Source: an archaeon (GTDB taxonomy: Archaea; EX4484-52; GLR71). From it: a stretch of DNA of 36,299 nt. Below, piece by piece: positions 36,298 to 36,299 of this stretch. A program made the translations under genes and the position numbers. Every line of letters starts with the position of its first letter. Position 1 is the first letter of the stretch. The notes below the pieces were generated by a model. That model searched no databases. It had not been told where the DNA came from and saw only the letters and a list, made by a program, of their open reading frames with translations. The stretch lies in assembly GCA_013138805.1 (NCBI GenBank), contig WTCA01000003.1, positions 1-36,299 on the forward strand, read 5' to 3'.

Positions 36298-36299
36298 CT

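Overview
This 36.3 kb window is archaeal. Diagnostic genes include archaeal-type AspRS, GatD and GatE, a class I CCA-adding enzyme, aEF1-beta, and archaeal TIM and type II GAPDH. Average gene density is high. The lineage cannot be fixed from sequence alone. Main observations: (1) a tRNA-Arg(GCG) gene with a 47-nt intron in the T-loop, with a hand-foldable BHB-like motif; (2) a ~1.3 kb cargo carrying a DUF1016/YhcG-type nuclease gene inserted between scpA and scpB, flanked by a ~62 bp direct repeat that rebuilds both the scpA 3' end and the scpB translation-initiation region; (3) that nuclease gene is itself broken by a ~65-71 bp double-hairpin insert; (4) a Nudix gene whose conserved C-terminus lies in the +1 frame after CCU-UGA-C; (5) a same-strand cassette of four small proteins with pilin-like N-termini (RKG/Q-type sites) downstream of a giant (>1672 aa, truncated at the window edge) Cys- and sequon-rich surface protein, directly upstream of gatD. 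This cassette is my best candidate for an undescribed system. (6) One pilin-like gene has an in-frame Tyr/Glu/Lys tetrapeptide-repeat extension (12-bp minisatellite) immediately after its UGA stop; (7) a PurF-like Ntn amidotransferase with a degraded PRPP loop and a GGGGCSC tail; (8) four back-to-back strong hairpins at 3254-3363; (9) two HD-domain genes between gatD and gatE. All calls come from reading the sequence and the supplied ORFs; no searches were run.
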